From Parvicella tangerina (GTDB taxonomy: Bacteria; Bacteroidota; Bacteroidia; Flavobacteriales_D; Parvicellaceae): a stretch of 64,000 nt of DNA. Below the pieces are notes generated by a model. It was not told where the DNA came from. It did not search any database and saw nothing but the letters and a program-made list of their open reading frames with translations. The position numbers and the translations under genes were made by a program. This document shows positions 63,004 through 64,000 of the stretch, in pieces (position 1 is the first letter of the stretch; the number at the start of each line of letters is the position of its first letter). The DNA lies in assembly GCF_907165195.1 (NCBI RefSeq), contig NZ_OU015584.1:124001-188000 (forward strand), read 5' to 3'.

Positions 63004-64000
63004 TTATGCGGTGGGTTTTGAAAATGTCCATCCACTTTTTGTACGTTCAACTAATAAAGGATGACTTGCTAAGGTCGAATCTGAAGAGTCTTTAATTCCA
63101 CCTTTTTTGACCTGATTTCCTTCAATTATCTTTCCTACTATCCAACCCGCAACAGCACCGATAATTCCGCCAGTAATGAAATGTTCTCCTTCAGTTGCAG
63201 CACCGATTATAACACCTAGAATCAACAAACCAAAAAAGACTAAATAGTAATTATTACTGCCCTTTGAATGAACTACTTTGCAATTTCTGCATCTTGGGAT
63301 TGTGATTTCTGAATAAGTGTATTGAACAGATCTTCTTGGGAACCAACTTCTGCTTGTTTCCTTGTAAATAGTAGTATTTATCTCACAGCCTTTATCTGGT
63401 GTATTGCTTTCACAAAAATGACACAAAAGCACTCCTTTGTACTTCTTCTCTAATTCTTCAAGTTCTGTCCTGTCTTGAATAAACTTTTCTTTAGCACTCT
63501 TATTCACATTGATTTTTAAAGCATAATCAATCAGAGCTAAAGAATTCTTAATGTCACTCTGCTTATTCCAACTCGCAATTGACATACTACGAATTGAATA
63601 TCCAATTTGAGTTCTAATTTCATCAGCAAATTGAGGCAAACTGTTGAGTTTATCTAAATCGAAGGTCGATTTTACGAAATTGAGAGCATCAGTTGCACTG
63701 AACGTTTCATTTTCAACATCTTCAACTTTTTCTTGAATTGAAATAAGAATCTTCGCCCATTCCTTAAGAAGCGGTGCATTTTTTTCTTGTTCGAGACGTT
63801 CTTGGTGCTTTTTCTTAACGATAGAATAGTTTTTCTCAAAAGTTGGCTTTGATACACTTTCAATGTTTAATTCAAGCAAATGCTCTAAGAGACTTACAGG
63901 CACATAGGTTGTGTTGTATTCATTCCAAATATTTAATTGCAGAAAATTTATTGATGCAGCAATTTTATTGATCTGACTTTGAAAGAATATTGGCAGTTTG
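63004..64000 (-). CDS. Zinc-ribbon, membrane-anchored protein of the Hsp70 operon (runs off window)
   Basis: The frame stays open from 63004 past an internal GTG at 63903 to 64000, so the start is outside and at least 331 residues are coded. A helical region comes first (KPTFEKNYSIVKKKHQERLE), then a zinc-binding pair (LCHFCESN and IPRCRNCKVV), two hydrophobic segments (YYLVFFGLLILGVIIGAAT and a Gly-rich stretch GGIIGAVAGWIVGKIIEG). It may tether the system to the membrane. Function not recognised. A J-domain, if present, would be upstream outside the window. Confidence 0.65.
   Translation of the reverse strand, partial: KLPIFFQSQINKIAASINFLQLNIWNEYNTTYVPVSLLEHLLELNIESVSKPTFEKNYSIVKKKHQERLEQEKNAPLLKEWAKILISIQEKVEDVENETFSATDALNFVKSTFDLDKLNSLPQFADEIRTQIGYSIRSMSIASWNKQSDIKNSLALIDYALKINVNKSAKEKFIQDRTELEELEKKYKGVLLCHFCESNTPDKGCEINTTIYKETSRSWFPRRSVQYTYSEITIPRCRNCKVVHSKGSNNYYLVFFGLLILGVIIGAATEGEHFITGGIIGAVAGWIVGKIIEGNQVKKGGIKDSSDSTLASHPLLVERTKSGWTFSKPTA

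Noticed and set aside
47108-64000. Prophage or conjugative element
   Set aside because: No capsid, portal, terminase, relaxase or type IV secretion genes are seen.

Overview
The window looks like a chromosome segment of a free-living, probably marine or aquatic, member of Bacteroidota (Flavobacteriales-like). The signs are type IX secretion C-terminal sorting domains on secreted proteins, a GLPGLI-family protein next to an outer-membrane barrel protein, TPR-type two-component kinases, TAnnTTTG -7 promoter elements without obvious Shine-Dalgarno sites, and many lipoproteins. This assignment is inferred from gene content; no rRNA is present.

Layout. (1) 1-2600, minus: tyrosine catabolism (hmgA, then the start of hpd) and an outer-membrane protein. 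(2) 2.8-7.5 kb, plus: a LuxR-type response regulator followed by two paralogous TPR histidine kinases. (3) 7.5-11.3 kb: pheT and a PlsC-type acyltransferase. (4) 11.3-16.1 kb, minus: dsbD followed by three stand-alone copies of its N-terminal domain, plus a secreted protein. (5) 16.3-22.7 kb, plus: a lytic transglycosylase, a TPR-SpoIIE phosphatase, and an outer-membrane barrel protein overlapping a GLPGLI protein. (6) 22.7-43.9 kb: mostly ordinary chromosome (ald, tsaE, rbfA, gdhA, an ABC1 kinase, a PfkB kinase, an antiporter, T9SS cargo). It includes a tRNA-Asn followed by tandem 122-bp repeats that each carry the 3' end of the tRNA and a terminator. It ends with a small arsenic-type operon (arsR, DUF6428-like, phosphatase-fold reductase, aquaglyceroporin). 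(7) 43.9-47.1 kb, minus: a 1060-residue secreted repeat protein with a T9SS tail.

(8) 47.2-59.3 kb is the unusual part. Small, mostly minus-strand genes (lipoproteins, an LRR protein, an S41 protease, a nuclease-like protein with a coiled-coil partner) are each separated by imperfect inverted-repeat sites of about 57-230 bp. The sites are bounded by xxxxAAC on the left and GTTxxxx on the right. For six cassettes the sequence just after one site is the exact reverse complement, over 9-15 nt, of the sequence at the far end of the same gene unit. That is the signature of integron gene cassettes and attC sites. The inferred attC top strand is the minus strand, the same as the genes, and where an extrahelical base is visible it lies on the plus strand, as expected. 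A 656-nt ORF-less group II intron sits in one attC core at TTGT/T on the bottom strand, as group IIC-attC introns do. An IS3-family element has truncated another cassette gene. No integron integrase is in the window, so this is a cassette array without a visible integrase; by polarity an integrase would lie beyond 64000.

(9) 59.3-64.0 kb, minus: a compact operon of a small membrane protein, a TerB-like protein, an Hsp70-family protein, a GrpE-like protein and a membrane/zinc-ribbon protein running off the window. It sits directly behind the last attC and may be a large cassette or the array's neighbour.

All family names are from reading the translations and motifs; no database search was run.
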